DNA of 64,000 nucleotides. It comes from Perkinsus olseni (taxonomy: Eukaryota; Perkinsozoa; Perkinsida; Perkinsidae). The translations under genes and the position numbers were made by a program. Positions within the stretch are counted from its first letter, which is position 1, and every line of letters starts with the position of its first letter. This document shows, one piece after another, positions 43,291 through 56,100 of the stretch. The stretch is taken from assembly GCA_013115135.1 (NCBI GenBank), contig JABANP010000015.1, positions 124,001 through 188,000 on the forward strand, read 5' to 3'. The notes beneath the pieces are model-generated. The model was not told where the DNA came from. It did not search any database and saw only the letters and a list, made by a program, of their open reading frames with translations.

Positions 43291-44716
43291 CTAGTCTACT
43301 CTCTTTTTAGCTTGCATTTCAGCATCGCTAACTGGGCGAACGATGACTGCTCTCGGTGGCTCGGGACTGAAGTGAATACTCATGAACACAGTGGTTCCTA
43401 CTCTACCCATCTCACCTCTTCGCGCCATTATCGAAGGAGTAGCTAACGCCCATAGCTAGACGGGTACCGTCAGGGGAGAAGCTGACACTGGACACGCCCA
43501 CTGAAGTGACCTCATCTGCAGTCATCCTCCACAGGCGCTTCCGGGCTTCGCCGTCCCATACCGATACGACACCGTCAGAGCCACATGTGGCGAAGGTACC
43601 GTGTCTGAGAGAATCCTCTTCGACAGTCTCCGAGCGGAATTTCGAGCTTACTTGGGATGGAAGGCTACCCCGTTCACAGCACTGACTCCCTGGTCATCCG
43701 AGTCGACGGCTGAGTGAGATGGGGTGAGATCAGGCGGTGGGTGAGGGTGGAAAGGAGCCAACGACAGGGCTATTATTACATTTCTTATGATGACACTTGA
43801 ACGTGTACTTCCCTCTCACTTTATCCGAATGCTCGAAGGGCTCCCATGCTGCCTTTCCCTCCTGACTGCCGCACACGAAACCTATGGCGACAATAGTGAT
43901 GACGATGAAGGAATGGAGTGGTACCAGTTCCCATCGGATGGATCGCCATGCATCTAATAGGTTGAGAGAAGGGAGAGTCCCGTACTTGGACCGGCGTTGA
44001 CAGGTTGCGTATGTCCAGTATCATTATCTGCCGGAAAGCTGTGCAGGAGCCGTCGACAGACGCTGCGTACCTCTCTCATGCTGGTCCCCGCAATGACTCG
44101 GGTGCCGTTACTAGGGTCCAGGGCCATGCAGAATATCTTCCCCTTAGCTGCAGTACAGCTCGCACTCTCTTCCCTTGTACGAGTGTCCCACAGGCGAACT
44201 GTACGGTCCCAGCCACCACTGACCACCAGGTCTTGGTCCAGAAGACATTTTTCAACACAGGAGGCCGGTAGTGAATGGAATCTGATGTCGACGAAGGGAT
44301 TCGACGCCGGCGAGGGAAGCCCTCGCCTCACTTGTCAACACGATTGACCTCCTTCCCTCCCTGGTTGAAGTCTACTAAGACCAAGGCCCCCCCTAGGGTG
44401 GCACATACAGCCTGCGACGGGTCGCTGAATGTAACATCAAGAAGCGGGTGATGATCCTTCCGTGTTGCCAACAGGGAATTACGATTTGTGTCGTACAAAC
44501 GGCAGGACTGAGTAGACAAGAAGGAGCCTGTGCAGAGCTGAAGATAGTAGTGCTGGAGCTCACCCCGTCCCAACTAGACACAGCCAGCAAGTGGGCCTGG
44601 ATATTGCCAACTCCGTAGGACCGAGTTGCCTGTACCGGGAATCGAACCCGGGATATGGCGTCCAGAGGGGGAGACACCAAAGTAGTAGTGGTGCAGAAAC
44701 CCGCGGAAGAGGACAT
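43291..44716 (-). CDS. BUB3: BUB3 spindle-checkpoint WD40 protein
   Basis: Multi-exon gene, ATG at 44714-44716 and TAG at 43291-43293. The order of blades follows BUB3: PPLDAISRVRF, LLAVSSWDG, a divergent second blade (LLDVTFSDPSQAVCATLGG), VVSGGWDRTVRLWDTR, RVIAGTSMRE, the strand SQPIRCMAIHP, EGKAAWEPF followed by KYTFKCHHKK, FATCGSDGVVSVWDGEARKRLW, VSFSPDGTRLAMGVSYS, and a C-terminal exon with PEPPRAVIVRPVSDAEM. The EGK..W..KYTFKCHRK segment separates BUB3 from RAE1. BUB3 brings BUB1 and MAD3/BUBR1 to kinetochores. At least five introns are present. The stop of the last exon is inferred from similarity to the BUB3 C-terminus. Confidence 0.9.
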
Positions 44717-44990
44717 TGGCCCAAAACCAACAGAGACGGGAATGAAAGCAACCACCGACGGCCCAACAAACCAATCTCCGCCAATTCACCCGTCACTAAA
44801 CTGGACGCTAGCCTCCGCGAGAATGCTTAATAGTGAACAAAAAATATTATACAAGAGGGACCAGTAAGTACGAGAAAAAAAGGCATTACTATAAAAATAC
44901 GGTCAAGGTACCTGAGCAATCAGGAGCTTCAACACCGACGATGAGCCGACTGGCAAAGCCCCTACCGTGTGATGGTGGAGATGGTGATGA

Positions 44991-47900
44991 TTATCGGCCA
45001 CGGCCAAAGTCGGGATAACCCCTTGGCCGAGGCGGCCCTCTCTCCTCCTTCATAGTATACCGTCCTCCACCACTAGAGGGCGGCGGTGCAGTTGAAAACG
45101 AGCCTCGTGAAGGCCCTGGACGCCTGAAGGAAAGAAGAGCTAGTATGCAACCATCGCCATGTGTTAACCATCGTACGACCATAAAAATGACGTTCACACA
45201 GGCCAACTCCTCGTTACCTTGGTTCGTTCAATTGTCCGGGAGCCGCACCAAGGCCCCTGGTAGGTGCTGCTTCTTGGTAGTAGCCATCGTATCTTTGTTG
45301 TCGTGGCGCTGGACCACTGTCCCTTCGCCCCTCCCAAGCAGGCCGCATCGTTGCTTCCACTCGCCTTCTCTTAGGCGACTCAGGTCGTTGGAAATACCCC
45401 TCTCGTGTCGGCATAGAAGACTGACTTGGAGGGTTGGCAGCCGCTGGTCGGTAATAGTAGGAATCCTCCACTTGATAGAACCTCTCAGTGGGCACGCCTC
45501 TCTTTGGAGGCGACTCACGGTACCGACTTGCGGCCATGCGTTGGGGCGATGTATCTCTCCTGCCCTCCCGCTGCCACATCGACCTCCCTCGCCCCCCAGA
45601 GATGCCCTCGTCAGGCCTTTCTGTGCGATAGGAGTACCGCGGCGTGCTGCTCGGGGCTGCCTGTCTCACAGGCGGCGGTGCTGCATCTCGGTATGTACTG
45701 TAGCGATAATCATCAACGCGAGGGAAGATAGACGCAGCCCCTGAGCTTGGCGGCCGTTCCACACGGGGCATCTCTCTCTTGAACCAAGTATCTCGAGACG
45801 GCTCTGGCCTCATCGGTGGACTCCCAGCCCAGGCACTAAAGAGAGAAGATCAAAAGACGATGCAGCTGATAGACCTACCTCCTCCTCGTCGTCGTAGTCG
45901 GCTCCTCCCTCCTTCCCTTAAAACTATCATCCTTCTTCTGCCAGTTGCCCCATCGATCCTTCTCCCAGCCCTCCCAGCTGCTGCTATTATCGGCCCTTAC
46001 TCCAGCTATTCCTACCGCTCTCCCGCCAACTCCTATCATCTTCCTTACCACCCCAACTTTGTTTCTGCTCCCAACCATAACCCTCTCGCTGCTTCCAATC
46101 TCTCCAGCCACTACCCGATGTCCACTTCGAATCACCTTTGCTCCACGACTTGGACTCGCTTTGTTCCCACTTGCTATCAGTCCTCGTCCATTTCCCTTCT
46201 CTGCCACTGTCCCTCCACCACTCACCACTGTCCCACTTCCGTCCCTTAGGGCTGCTACCATTCCACTCAGCAGACTCTGTCCTTCCAGACCGACGCCAAT
46301 CCCCTTCCTTATTCCACAGTAAATCTCTAAATGCACTTCTAAGTGCCCTCGCAGCCGCTTCTCTACTACTGTCATCCCTACCAAGCACCACCACCCTCAC
46401 TCCAGGCAATTTCTCAATCTGCTCATCCAGTGGGCGGTCCGCTGCCAACAAGCACAGCGTTCCAGTTCGGCTACTTATCGTCTCCAACTCCTGCCGACCC
46501 TTCCCCGTGGCGCGGTTAGATACAGTCATTTCAAGGAGCCTGATAACCGTAGTCATGAACACACGGACCACCAATTTTTCGGGCTTACTGTTCCTTCTGC
46601 TCCACCGTAGCTTCTCCGAGGACGTTAACTTCAGTACAATCGTCCCTCCCTTCCAAAGTGGAGTGCGATACGACTAGGCAGGCGCTGAGGCCCCCCTTCA
46701 CATGCTCAGCTCGGAGATCCGCCTCTTGCCAGGGTTCCAGCGACTTCGTCACTCGCCTAGCTTTGTGACGTTCCTGCCTCTCCTTCTCCTCTTCCTCTCG
46801 CTGCTGCCTCGACTGATACTCCGATAGCCTCCGGCTCGCTACCAATAACCATTTAATGTACTGCTCGCATCGCTGGCGCTGGTCACGATCGCCCTCCACG
46901 AAAACCATTGGGCCAATGACGGTGGCAATAGCGCCCGAGGCGGCAGAGAGAGGGTAGTCTCTCAAGGGGCTCTTGCCATCATCCCCGTCCCTCCACTGTG
47001 GTAGCCATAGTCGGTCGCATGCATAGCCCTGAGAGATGCAGACGGTGCAACGACAACTACGGGCCTAACTCATACAACGACTAGCACAAAAACAGTGGAA
47101 GATCGCGAATACAATACCATAGCGCCCTGGAGAAGTGAGGGGGCGACTAGAAGGGCACCCGTGGGCCCTACTCGCTACAGCCACCATCGGGTAGGGCACT
47201 GAGTTAGCGTGGGGAGGAGGATGATACCCTCGCTACCTCGACCTCATCAGCCAGGCTTGGTTCAATCGATGACGTTATCCAGCCGGGTATCTTAGCTTCA
47301 ATCTCGGCCAGTATCTCGTACATGCACCTCCGGCGGCTCGCCCAGGGACCGACAATAGCAAGCGGGGTAGTTGTCGTAGTAGACGGAGTCGTGGTGGTGG
47401 CGGCGGCGGAGGTTGGCTCAGCGCTCGTCCCAGAATCGTCACCATTCTCTGCGGGGATGACGGGAATACTCTTACACAGCACATGCAAGCTCAGTTGTTT
47501 TACCGGCTTTCTTCTTCGCAGTTTTATCCTCTGATGGCTCCTTGCCGAGGAACAACAGGCACGTGAACTTGTCCTGTAGTTGACGGAGCTGGTGCCGTCG
47601 ACCTTTGCCAAATAGCACATCAATCAGTTCAGTCGGGACGTCAACCTCAGTGCCTACCGTACATCATCACCAAGGGTGGTGCCGAAACGACAACAGCAGC
47701 AGCAGCAGTGGCCTCCTTGTTGTGGGCTTGAGAGCAGTGATCTCCTCGAGTGATGTGCACCACGTAACAAGCCCTTCCCGTCTCCCCTCTTACAATCATC
47801 CCTCTCGGCGGCGTCTTTAATTTCGACTGTTTCGCCAAGAAGAGCTGCCACAGTCCACTTCATGTACTCCCTAGCCCTCACGCGCTGCTTCTTCGTACCA

Positions 47901-49606
47901 AAAACATCAACCTGCGTACCACCACCACTCACCCTGGCCTCTCCAATGCAAGAAGGTAACGACTCACGAAATCGCTGAGCCTGCTGATAGTAGCGCCACT
48001 CAAGCCCTCCAGCTGCTTCTTCACCGCTACATGATCCTCGAAAAGTAGTATGGCATCCGACTTCTGAACACCACGACTCTGACCGATGGACCCCACCCAG
48101 TCCCAGCTGGCTACATCCATCTTGATTATATCAGACGCCTCTCCTTCCTCTGGGCTCAACGACTCCTCCATGTGTTTAGTATAGTAGCCGTGTACCTTGG
48201 CCTCTACCAAATCCCTAACCTCCATCTCACACCGCTTTCGGTCGTGAGGTGCTCCGAAGATGGCCAAAACCACTTTGTCGGGTGAGACCTAAGTACTGAT
48301 ACCATCGCCCTTATCGCAAGGCATTCACCGTACAGTCGACTCCTCATCAAAGACCCCCGGTAAACGTTCTCACCTCATCTTCGCCGGCCAATGGTTCCGT
48401 ATTGCCCAGTAGGAAGGCCATAGTACCACACTTCTCCTCCATCCCCCTCAGCTTAGCCCCTTTCGTGCCCAATATCAGGGCCACAGCACTACGAGGGACA
48501 TCCCTCATAACCGTCAAATCACCATCGTCATCCTTGTCCAAGTCAACCTTGACCTCCGCTCCGTGCCGAGAGAGCACTAGCCTTATGTACTTCTCTGCAT
48601 GCTTCCGCGCAGCTTCCGTGCCGCTCAATACAACAGCAGCCATTTGCTCCTTGGCTTCATCACCCTACCAACACACGGTACACCCACTGATACACATACA
48701 CAATACACTCACATTTCCATCATCATATTCTTCCTTTTATGGCGGCTTCTTGCACTCCACTAGCCCTTATTATCTTGCTCTGAGTGGTCCCACCCTTCCC
48801 CACAAAGCATGGCACGTCCTTGGCAGGGATAGGGACAACTGTCTCGCCGATATCACTAGTCTCCACGACGAAGGCTTCACCTACCAAAGACTTACTGCTA
48901 TCCAGAAAACTCGACGTACTACCTTCATTTGGAGGCGGACGCTCCCAGGATACCACCAACCGCTCCGCTGTCTTGGAGCCGACGAGGATCAGCACACTGG
49001 GTCGTCTGTCCAGCCTTCTCTCCTTCATCCAGTAAAGCACTGGGCCCATCACCAACTGATAGTAAACCCTCGACCTCGGGAAATGGTCCATCAGGAACAG
49101 CCTGGGCGCTAGGCTCGGGATGATCTCCCAGCCTCACCTGCATAGAAGGGCCCATCGCTACCCGCTAGTCGACCAACAGCTACTACTCCCGTCCTGCTCT
49201 ACGGGCTCATCACGCGGTCTCTTCTCTCCCTTCTTTTCGTCCTCATTAGCCCCTAGGGCCTTCACCATAGAATCCACCTCCGGTTTGGACTGAGCCGCTT
49301 GGCTACCATCCTCAGGACCCTGAACAAAGCCTGAACAATGAGCCCCGCGGATCCCTACCATACTACCGCATTCTCAGCGGGCTGTCCGTCAGGAGATACC
49401 CCTACATCTGGCTCGTCGTCGCCGCCACCAACAGCCTCCTTCGAGGCCTCCTCGTGTACAGCGGGTGTCCCTGTCGCTGCAGTATGACTCGTGCTTTCAT
49501 CTAGTGTGGCCGGCTCCGCCTTAGTGGGACTGTTGCTCTCCGTGTCAGCTGTTGCTTCCTCTCGACGCGGCTTTTTAGGGCTGTTCTTGCCTGCTGTTTT
49601 ACCCAT
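44991..49606 (-). CDS. Multi-KH-domain RNA-binding protein with Trp- and Arg-rich tail
   Basis: Long multi-exon gene from ATG at 49604-49606 to TAA at 44991-44993. The N-terminus is acidic and Ser/Thr-rich (MGKTAGKNSPKKPRREE start). At least four KH domains follow, recognised by their GxxG loops: AKDVPCFVGKGGTTQSKI (near 48800), RSAVALILGTKGAKLRGM (near 48480), PTELIDVLFGKGRRHQLRQL (near 47600) and VSNRATGKGRQELETI (near 46500). The C-terminal third is low complexity, first rich in Trp, Ser, Lys and Glu (46000-46350), then rich in Arg, Pro, Tyr and Gly. The last exon, after an intron near 45130-45225, gives the RPGPSRG to YPDFGRGR end. Near 45987-46010 the frame changes without an obvious intron. 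It is vigilin-like in layout but not assignable to a named family. Confidence 0.75.
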
Positions 49607-49802
49607 ATAATTCGATAACAACAACGAGCCCTGCCAACAGTACATACACAACCACTTTTCATCGACGCCATTGTATTATTTCAACTCAGATTCCTGATGA
49701 TCACAGAGGTGCCCCGAAGTAAACTAAGCACGTTTTTCGCGCTCGCCATTCTAATCGATCCGAGTCGCCTCGGGGTGAATCGTCCCATCGTGACTCACTA
49801 TC

Positions 49803-52800
49803 ATGTGGTGGAAGGGAGAGTATCCTGGCTGCTCACCTGGAGAATCATGGAAGAATGTCGACCTCGAGGAAGAGGTGCAGAGTCTTGAAAGATACATAGA
49901 AGAGGCCGTGCATTCCATGGGCTTCACTACCTTCAACGCAGCCAGCGACATCAAGATACCAAGGTACTACGGGAATCCTGCGGTTGTCGAGTTCTCCGGT
50001 ATCTTACGAAGTCGACCTCGGATACGTCGTTATAGGTGCATCAAGTTCAAGCCCGTGTCTAGTGACGCCAGGAAGCGGAAACCCCACCGTCGACCAACTC
50101 GGTTGCCACCGGTGGATAGTCAAGTAAGTCGGGGTGCTGCGGAAATCTGATTCACCTTCGCTCCGCCTCAGGCGAGCACCTCAGCTTCGTCGGCTGGGTC
50201 AGGGGCGTTCTCTCGCTCCACTACAGTGGCGTATTTGCCATACTCGGCGGGCCTAGGAAGGTGGGAAGCACGGGAAAGGGGGTTCGTTTGATAGCCTATC
50301 GGACTTTGATAGGCCCGGTTTCCGTCTGAGCCACAGCGATGCTCCTTTGATAAGAGAGACATTGCTGGGTAGCGGACTAGTACAAATAAACGGGCCTGGT
50401 TGGGTTCTATCGTGGAGTGGAGGTCATCCAAAGGAACACACCTTTCAACAGCTACAGGTAATGCGGGAGTACCTCGCCCGATGCTCGAGCCGTATGTTGA
50501 CCTATTTCGCATCTTACCGTCACGTGTTCTGGATATGCAGCCACCGGCCGCTCAGGAATGGCAACGTATCAACCATTTCCCTCGGTCTTCGGAACTGACG
50601 CGGAAGGATCGGCTATGGTCCCACTACGCAGCGATGCAGCAACTCTTTGGCGCCGCCCAATTCGACTACCTGCCGGAGACCTTCGTCCTGCCGGAGGAGA
50701 TGGACTCCTTCTTAGAGGTACTATAAAGGCCACTGTAGGGCCTATAGTGAACGCCCTTGTCTTGCTCACAGGTCTACGACAAGTTTCCATCTTGGCTGTG
50801 GATCGTCAAACCAACCTCGCAGTCTCGAGGGCGGGGAATCTTCATACTGCGCGATCTCGAAGATTTGCCTGTGGACTCTCACTGCGTTATTAGTCGTTAC
50901 ATTGCTGACCCTTACTTAATCCAGGTAGGTCAGTAGCTCTGTTCCGACCGACCCTTCGGCACCTCTGTCTCCTTCTAGGGGTACAAATTTGATCTTCGGG
51001 TTTACGTTCTTGTCACGGGCTTTGACCCTTTACGGGTGTACCTCTATCGGGAAGGCCTCACGAGGCTGGCTTGCAGCCCCTTCACAGTCAAGACCACTGA
51101 GGACTTGCAGAACAAGTAAGCGCAGAAGCTAGGGAATGGTCTGGTGGCCGAGGCAGCAATTGTTGCAGGTACAAGCATCTTACCAACTACTCTATCTGCA
51201 AGAACTCTAATGACTACGTGGAGAATAGCGACGCGAGAGTCGACAACTTCGGCCATAAGTGGAGCTTATCGGCTTTTAATAAGCATTGCTCCTGCAGCGA
51301 CCTCAATGTGCAGAAGGTGCTCCTCCAATACCGCCTGTAGTCGCCGTCTGATCGTCACGCTGTTTCAGCTTTGGGGGCGTATCATCGATTGTGTACTGAA
51401 GACCTTGATGGCTTCTGGAGCGATTTGGCCACGTCGGCCGAAGCGGCATCGGCAGTCGGACTACACACTCCTGCTTTGAACTCTTCGGGTAGAGGATCTT
51501 GCCTTCTCGATAATCGGGGTACTCTGCTTCGCAGGTTTGACATCTTACTCGACTCCAGGCTTAAGCCATGGATCATCGAGGTCAACTTGAGTCCGAGTCT
51601 AGTCGCGGACACACCTCTCGATCGCAAAGTATGATCGATCTCTCCCCTGGCCCGGTGGCCATTGGTATGATCAGATCAAAGCCCACCTGGTCTGCGACAT
51701 CCTCAACCTGGTCGGGCGTGCCTGTATCGAGTCCACTGGGAGACAGCTACCAACGCTACTACGGCAGCAGCTTCGCATCGATGCTCAGTCGTCTGCCAAA
51801 GCCATCGGGAGGTGAGCCTCTGACTCAATTGCCGTGGCCAACTGAGACTCCTCAGAGGGTTCACCAAGGAGCCATGGGCTGGATCGTGCTGGTGGCATGC
51901 CGAGAAAGAGTTCAGCCCGGGGCCATGATATCGACGAAAAGTCCTTCCGGGCGCTGGTCCAGGTCCTCGGCGAAATCCGAAGGCACGCTGGTCACTCGAA
52001 AGGGAATAGCGGAGCGAAGAACAACTTCATCAGGATATACCCGACACCTGAGTCGTCACGGAGGTAGTAGTAGCTTCATGGTCAGCATCATCTGCCAGCC
52101 AGTCCCAGCAGGTACCGCGCTATGCTATCATCACAGAGTCACCACACCAGTCTAATCAACGACGTCCTCTATGGATACCCTCAGATGGCGGGACCTCGTG
52201 GATGTCCGCGATCTCCTAAGCTCCAATCCAGAGTCACGAGGGAGAGCCAGCGAAGCGTTGTTCCGACCAGCATCGGGGTCGCCGCTAGTGACGTCAGGCT
52301 CGGCCTGCTACTCCTCGAGTATTGCGAGCGTCTGTGCATCCTACTGGAGTCCTTGTCACCGCGGTCCCAAGTGAAGCTAGTCAGGGCCGTGCAGATCTGG
52401 ACGAAGTGCCAGAGCTTGGCGGCTCAAGTTCCCAGTGCCCGTCCCTGGCATGCGCCTGCCAGTGCTCAGGATTTCGTGGACGCAATGAGGGCTCGGCTCA
52501 CTAGTTTTGCTTTAGAGAGGCTCTGGCCGGGCCACGCCAGGGGTGGCACGCCCTCCTCTATACAAGCCAAGTGCCGACGCTATGTCCCTGCTGCAGTGAT
52601 GAAGTCCCCAACAGGGTCGGACCTGCTCGACGGCCTCGCTGCCAGAAGCACTACGGACATCGAGCGGGAGCTCGCAGGGTCGGGGTTCTCTCCCGCCTTC
52701 AGTTTAGTGATGGTGGTAGCAGCAGACCCCAAAGCCTTGACCTCAACGGCGACTTCGTTTGGGCCTTGGAGACCGTGGCGAGTGTCTTCTGATGTTCTGG

Positions 52801-52811
52801 ACTCCCTTTGA
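49803..52811 (+). CDS. Tubulin tyrosine ligase-like (TTLL) protein, probable polyglutamylase
   Basis: Multi-exon gene; probable start ATG 49803, stop TGA 52809-52811. Core motifs in order: [46 protein letters not shown] (ATP-binding Lys and the Arg-Gly-x-Gly segment), [50 protein letters not shown], and [23 protein letters not shown] with the metal-binding Glu and Asn. These are the hallmarks of TTLL glutamate ligases of the TTLL4/5 type. After the core come a basic microtubule-binding-like segment and a helical C-terminal domain of about 230 residues. Such enzymes add glutamate chains to axonemal tubulin. The N-terminal exons (49803-50300) show no known domain. Eight or more short introns. 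Confidence 0.88.
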
Positions 52812-53118
52812 GACGGTCTACAGCCCTTCCGGCCATTCCTCGTTCAAGGAGCTCTGCATCAGCCGCTCCCCATAGGACTGGCCTTCGGCACCGCCCTCTT
52901 GGAGTCCCCATGGAGCGGGCCCAGTTGGGCTTCCCAAACGCCTTCGCCGAAGACATTGACTTCGAAGTCTGAGGTCGCATGTACCACCGAAGTAGCATGT
53001 CTTGTGACTCTTGTTCTTGACTACGGATCTTCAGATCGATTTGAGTTCGAGTGGCGCTACCGTCGGAGAGGTATTCCCGTGGTTTGCAGTATATTGTTTT
53101 TCTGCCGAGTCATAGCTT
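52812..53118. other. Intergenic region, TTLL to Hsp110-TPR
   Basis: No gene recognised. TTTGCAG near 53089 and a pyrimidine-rich stretch about 15 nt later lie shortly before the next start codon. Confidence 0.3.
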
Positions 53119-56100
53119 ATGTCAAGCAACAGCAACAGCAGCAGCGCACCTTCTACACCAACATCGTCCTCAACTCCGTCGGGGAAGTTCACTTGGTGTG
53201 TTGGTATTGACTTCGGCACCCGGACCTCGGTGGTGGCATCAGCCCTCCCAGCCACTACAGCCAAAGCTGCTATTGGCATTGATGTTAATGATGTGTCCAA
53301 TAGAGCCACGCCGAGTGTTGTCGCCCTTTCGGACGGCCTTCGATTGACTGGTGAACATGCCATGAATCAGGTAGAGGCTCAGCAGCTAGTTCTCGGTTTT
53401 CAACGCTCACCCTTATCGCATTGTCATTTTATCATGCCCCTACTCCTTTTTGCAGGGCGACGGCTACATCTCCCACCTGGCTTCCGCCCTCGAGGATCCC
53501 ATCACTTGCAGCAAGCGATTTGAGTGTGGCTGGGAGACTAAGCTTGGCCCCGTGGATCATGCTGATCGACAAGGCGTTGAACTCACTCCTACTCAAGCCA
53601 CTGCTATTTACCTCAAGGTCAGTATACCTGGCAGTCTCTAGCGTTCCTCCATCGGGTTTTCCTTAGAATCTACGTTCCTATGCTTCCTGTGATGACGCTG
53701 AGGTGCCGGACATCATGGCCATCGCCGTTCCTGATGGTTACTCAGACGAGGCTGTCGAGAAGCTCGTCAAGGCCGCAGCCCTCGCCACTCCAAGTGATAC
53801 ATATCCTCATTTTACTCGTGGCCCAACACCTGTTCCACCTTAGATCACCATCTAGTAGTACTGGACCACAACTTGGCCATCGCCAATGCCTACAAGCATA
53901 AGGAGTCGGAGGCTAAGCTTCAGGAGGCCGGGTAGGCCCATTGCCAGACGTTAGGCAACAGTATTAGGAAATTCTCTCAGATTGGTTCTCTTCGTTGATG
54001 TCGGTTACTCCCATGCTACGGCGACTGTCGTGTCTTATCCCGAGGGCAAGATAGTGGCCACCGAGACTACCAAGGCTGTTGGAGTCTTCGAGTATATCCG
54101 CACCATCTGCGATATGGTAGGCGACACTCTGACCACCAGTCAGCGTCGGCGATCCGGTCGGTTAGGTCCGAGACCAGTACGGTGCGGTTAAGCTTTGCAC
54201 CCGCCGAGGACGCCGCCTCCTCGCTGCTGCCGAGAAGGCCCTCAAACAGGTCCGGCTCAATGCCTTCAATGCTCTTCCTGATTGTGGTTTCTATTCGATC
54301 AGCTGTCGATGCTTGCGGACACTACCCTCGAGCTCGAATGCTTCACTGAGGACGACGGCGATGTTCGTCTTGCCCTTACAAGGTGAGCTCGCTACAGCTC
54401 GATGACGGCCTCGGATTGGCCATGTTGTAGGAGCAAGTTCGAGGATGCTGCCAAGAGCATCACGGCAACTATCCAGGATACGGTGGCCCGCGTTGTCAGC
54501 GCTGCTGGAGGCTCACTCGGCCGAGTTGAACTTGTCGGTGGTGGAAGTCGTATCCCATGCGTGCGGGAGGCGATCGCCAAGTAGGAGGGCTCGGCATCGA
54601 TTGACGTGCCTGCTCCCCAGTTCGCTCCTCTCTCAGGGCGGCCAACGTGCCATCTGATCAGCTAGGGGCCGGTTTGGACGGTAGCAGCTGCGTCGCTGCT
54701 GGAGCCGCCGCTGTGGCAGTCGATGTTGCACGGTGAGTGCGGTGGTCCTCTCTCTCGCCCATCGTCCCTCCGGCTCAGGGGTGACACCAGTAGAGGGTAT
54801 TAAGAAAGACGTGCAATTGACTGATGATATGGTGGACCCCAAGGAGCGGGAGCTCGAGGAGTGGATGCAGGATGTCCACGACAAGGAGGTCAGCAACGAC
54901 GACAATCGGCAGTGGTGGTGGTGACACTTGGTCTGTCAGACATCCCGCCTGCTCGCGAAGAACGCCTTCGAGACCTACATATATACTGTCCGCGACTGGA
55001 TGAATGGCGACAAGGAAGGACTCCTTCCCAAGGACAAGGTTAGAATTCGCAGGGTCCATGAAGGCGCTGCCGTCAGCTTCATGTGGTTAGATCGCTCCTC
55101 GGCTCGATAAGGAAGAGCTGTGGTTCGAGGACGGCCAGTACGCTGAAGTACCGGTGTCGACTGAGCAGTATCAAGACAGACTGAAGGCTCTCGAAGAATT
55201 TGTCCAATCTGAGGGGTGGGGGCGAGGCTGACCGGTCTACCGTGACACGTCTGCTGTTTTCAGGGGAGCTTTCTTCAAGGCTCGCGAAGAGGATCGTCAG
55301 AAAGCAGAAAAGGAGCTTGAAGAGAGGGCTGCTCAAGAGAAGGGTGAGCCCCTGCTATAGTGAGCTGCTTTTGGACCTGCATTGTAGGTAAGGAGAAGGA
55401 GGATCATGACTACAGGAAGATGCCCGCTAGCGAGAGACTCCGCATGGCTGCCAAGAAACAAGGAAGAGGGCAACGTCGTCTTCAAGGCTGGCAATTTGCA
55501 GGACGCTGTGAGCCGGTGAGTCGAAGTGTTCGACCTTTTGGCTTCGAGCTCGCTTCGTGATAAGATACGCCCGGGCCATGCAGCACTTGAACAAGGCCTT
55601 CGATATGAGCCCTGAGCAGCAGGCCGAGCATGACTCCATCGCCTTGTCCTGTCATTTGAATACCGCACAGTGTTATATCAAAATGGCAGCTAAGGAGAGG
55701 TGAGTCCGTTGATGTCCTTTTCGTCACACTAATGATGGTCGTCTCCTCAGTGATAAAAGAGAAGGCTGAGCGAGGAGCTTGGGAGAAGGCTGTTGATGCC
55801 GCTAAAGACGCAGTGAAGATTAACGACGGCAGCGCTAAGGCGCAGTAAGTCAATTCTCTCGAGGTCTCTGTAGGGCTCTTATCGCTGCTTCGATTCAAAT
55901 CGAAGCGAATGCCGCCAAATTCGTCGCTCGGATGTCGAAGAACACGTCCGTCGTTTGTCGATGTTCCCTTTACTGCCGTTGTGTGTCAGTTATCGTCTCG
56001 CCTTCGCCCTCGACCATCTTGGGAAGTTCGACGAGGGTCTAACCTCCGCCAAGCGGGCACGACACCTGGCCCCTGAGGACAAGGAGGTCGTCAGGCTCGA

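Noticed and set aside
44625..44660. Possible tRNA gene (perfect T-arm CCGGG-TTCGATT-CCCGG on the minus strand)
   Set aside because: No matching acceptor or anticodon arm lies upstream, and the bases encode the conserved first blade of BUB3 (DAISRVRF).
54240..54330. Frame change in the Hsp110 ATPase domain
   Set aside because: A 53-nt GT-AG intron (from after AAACAG to CAG before CTGTCG) joins EKALKQ to LSMLAD in frame, as in other Hsp110 proteins.
53119..55400. Hsp110 and TPR as two neighbouring genes
   Set aside because: No stop codon, start codon or intergenic space was found between the lid and the TPR helices, and introns there join in frame. The possibility is kept as the refuting test.
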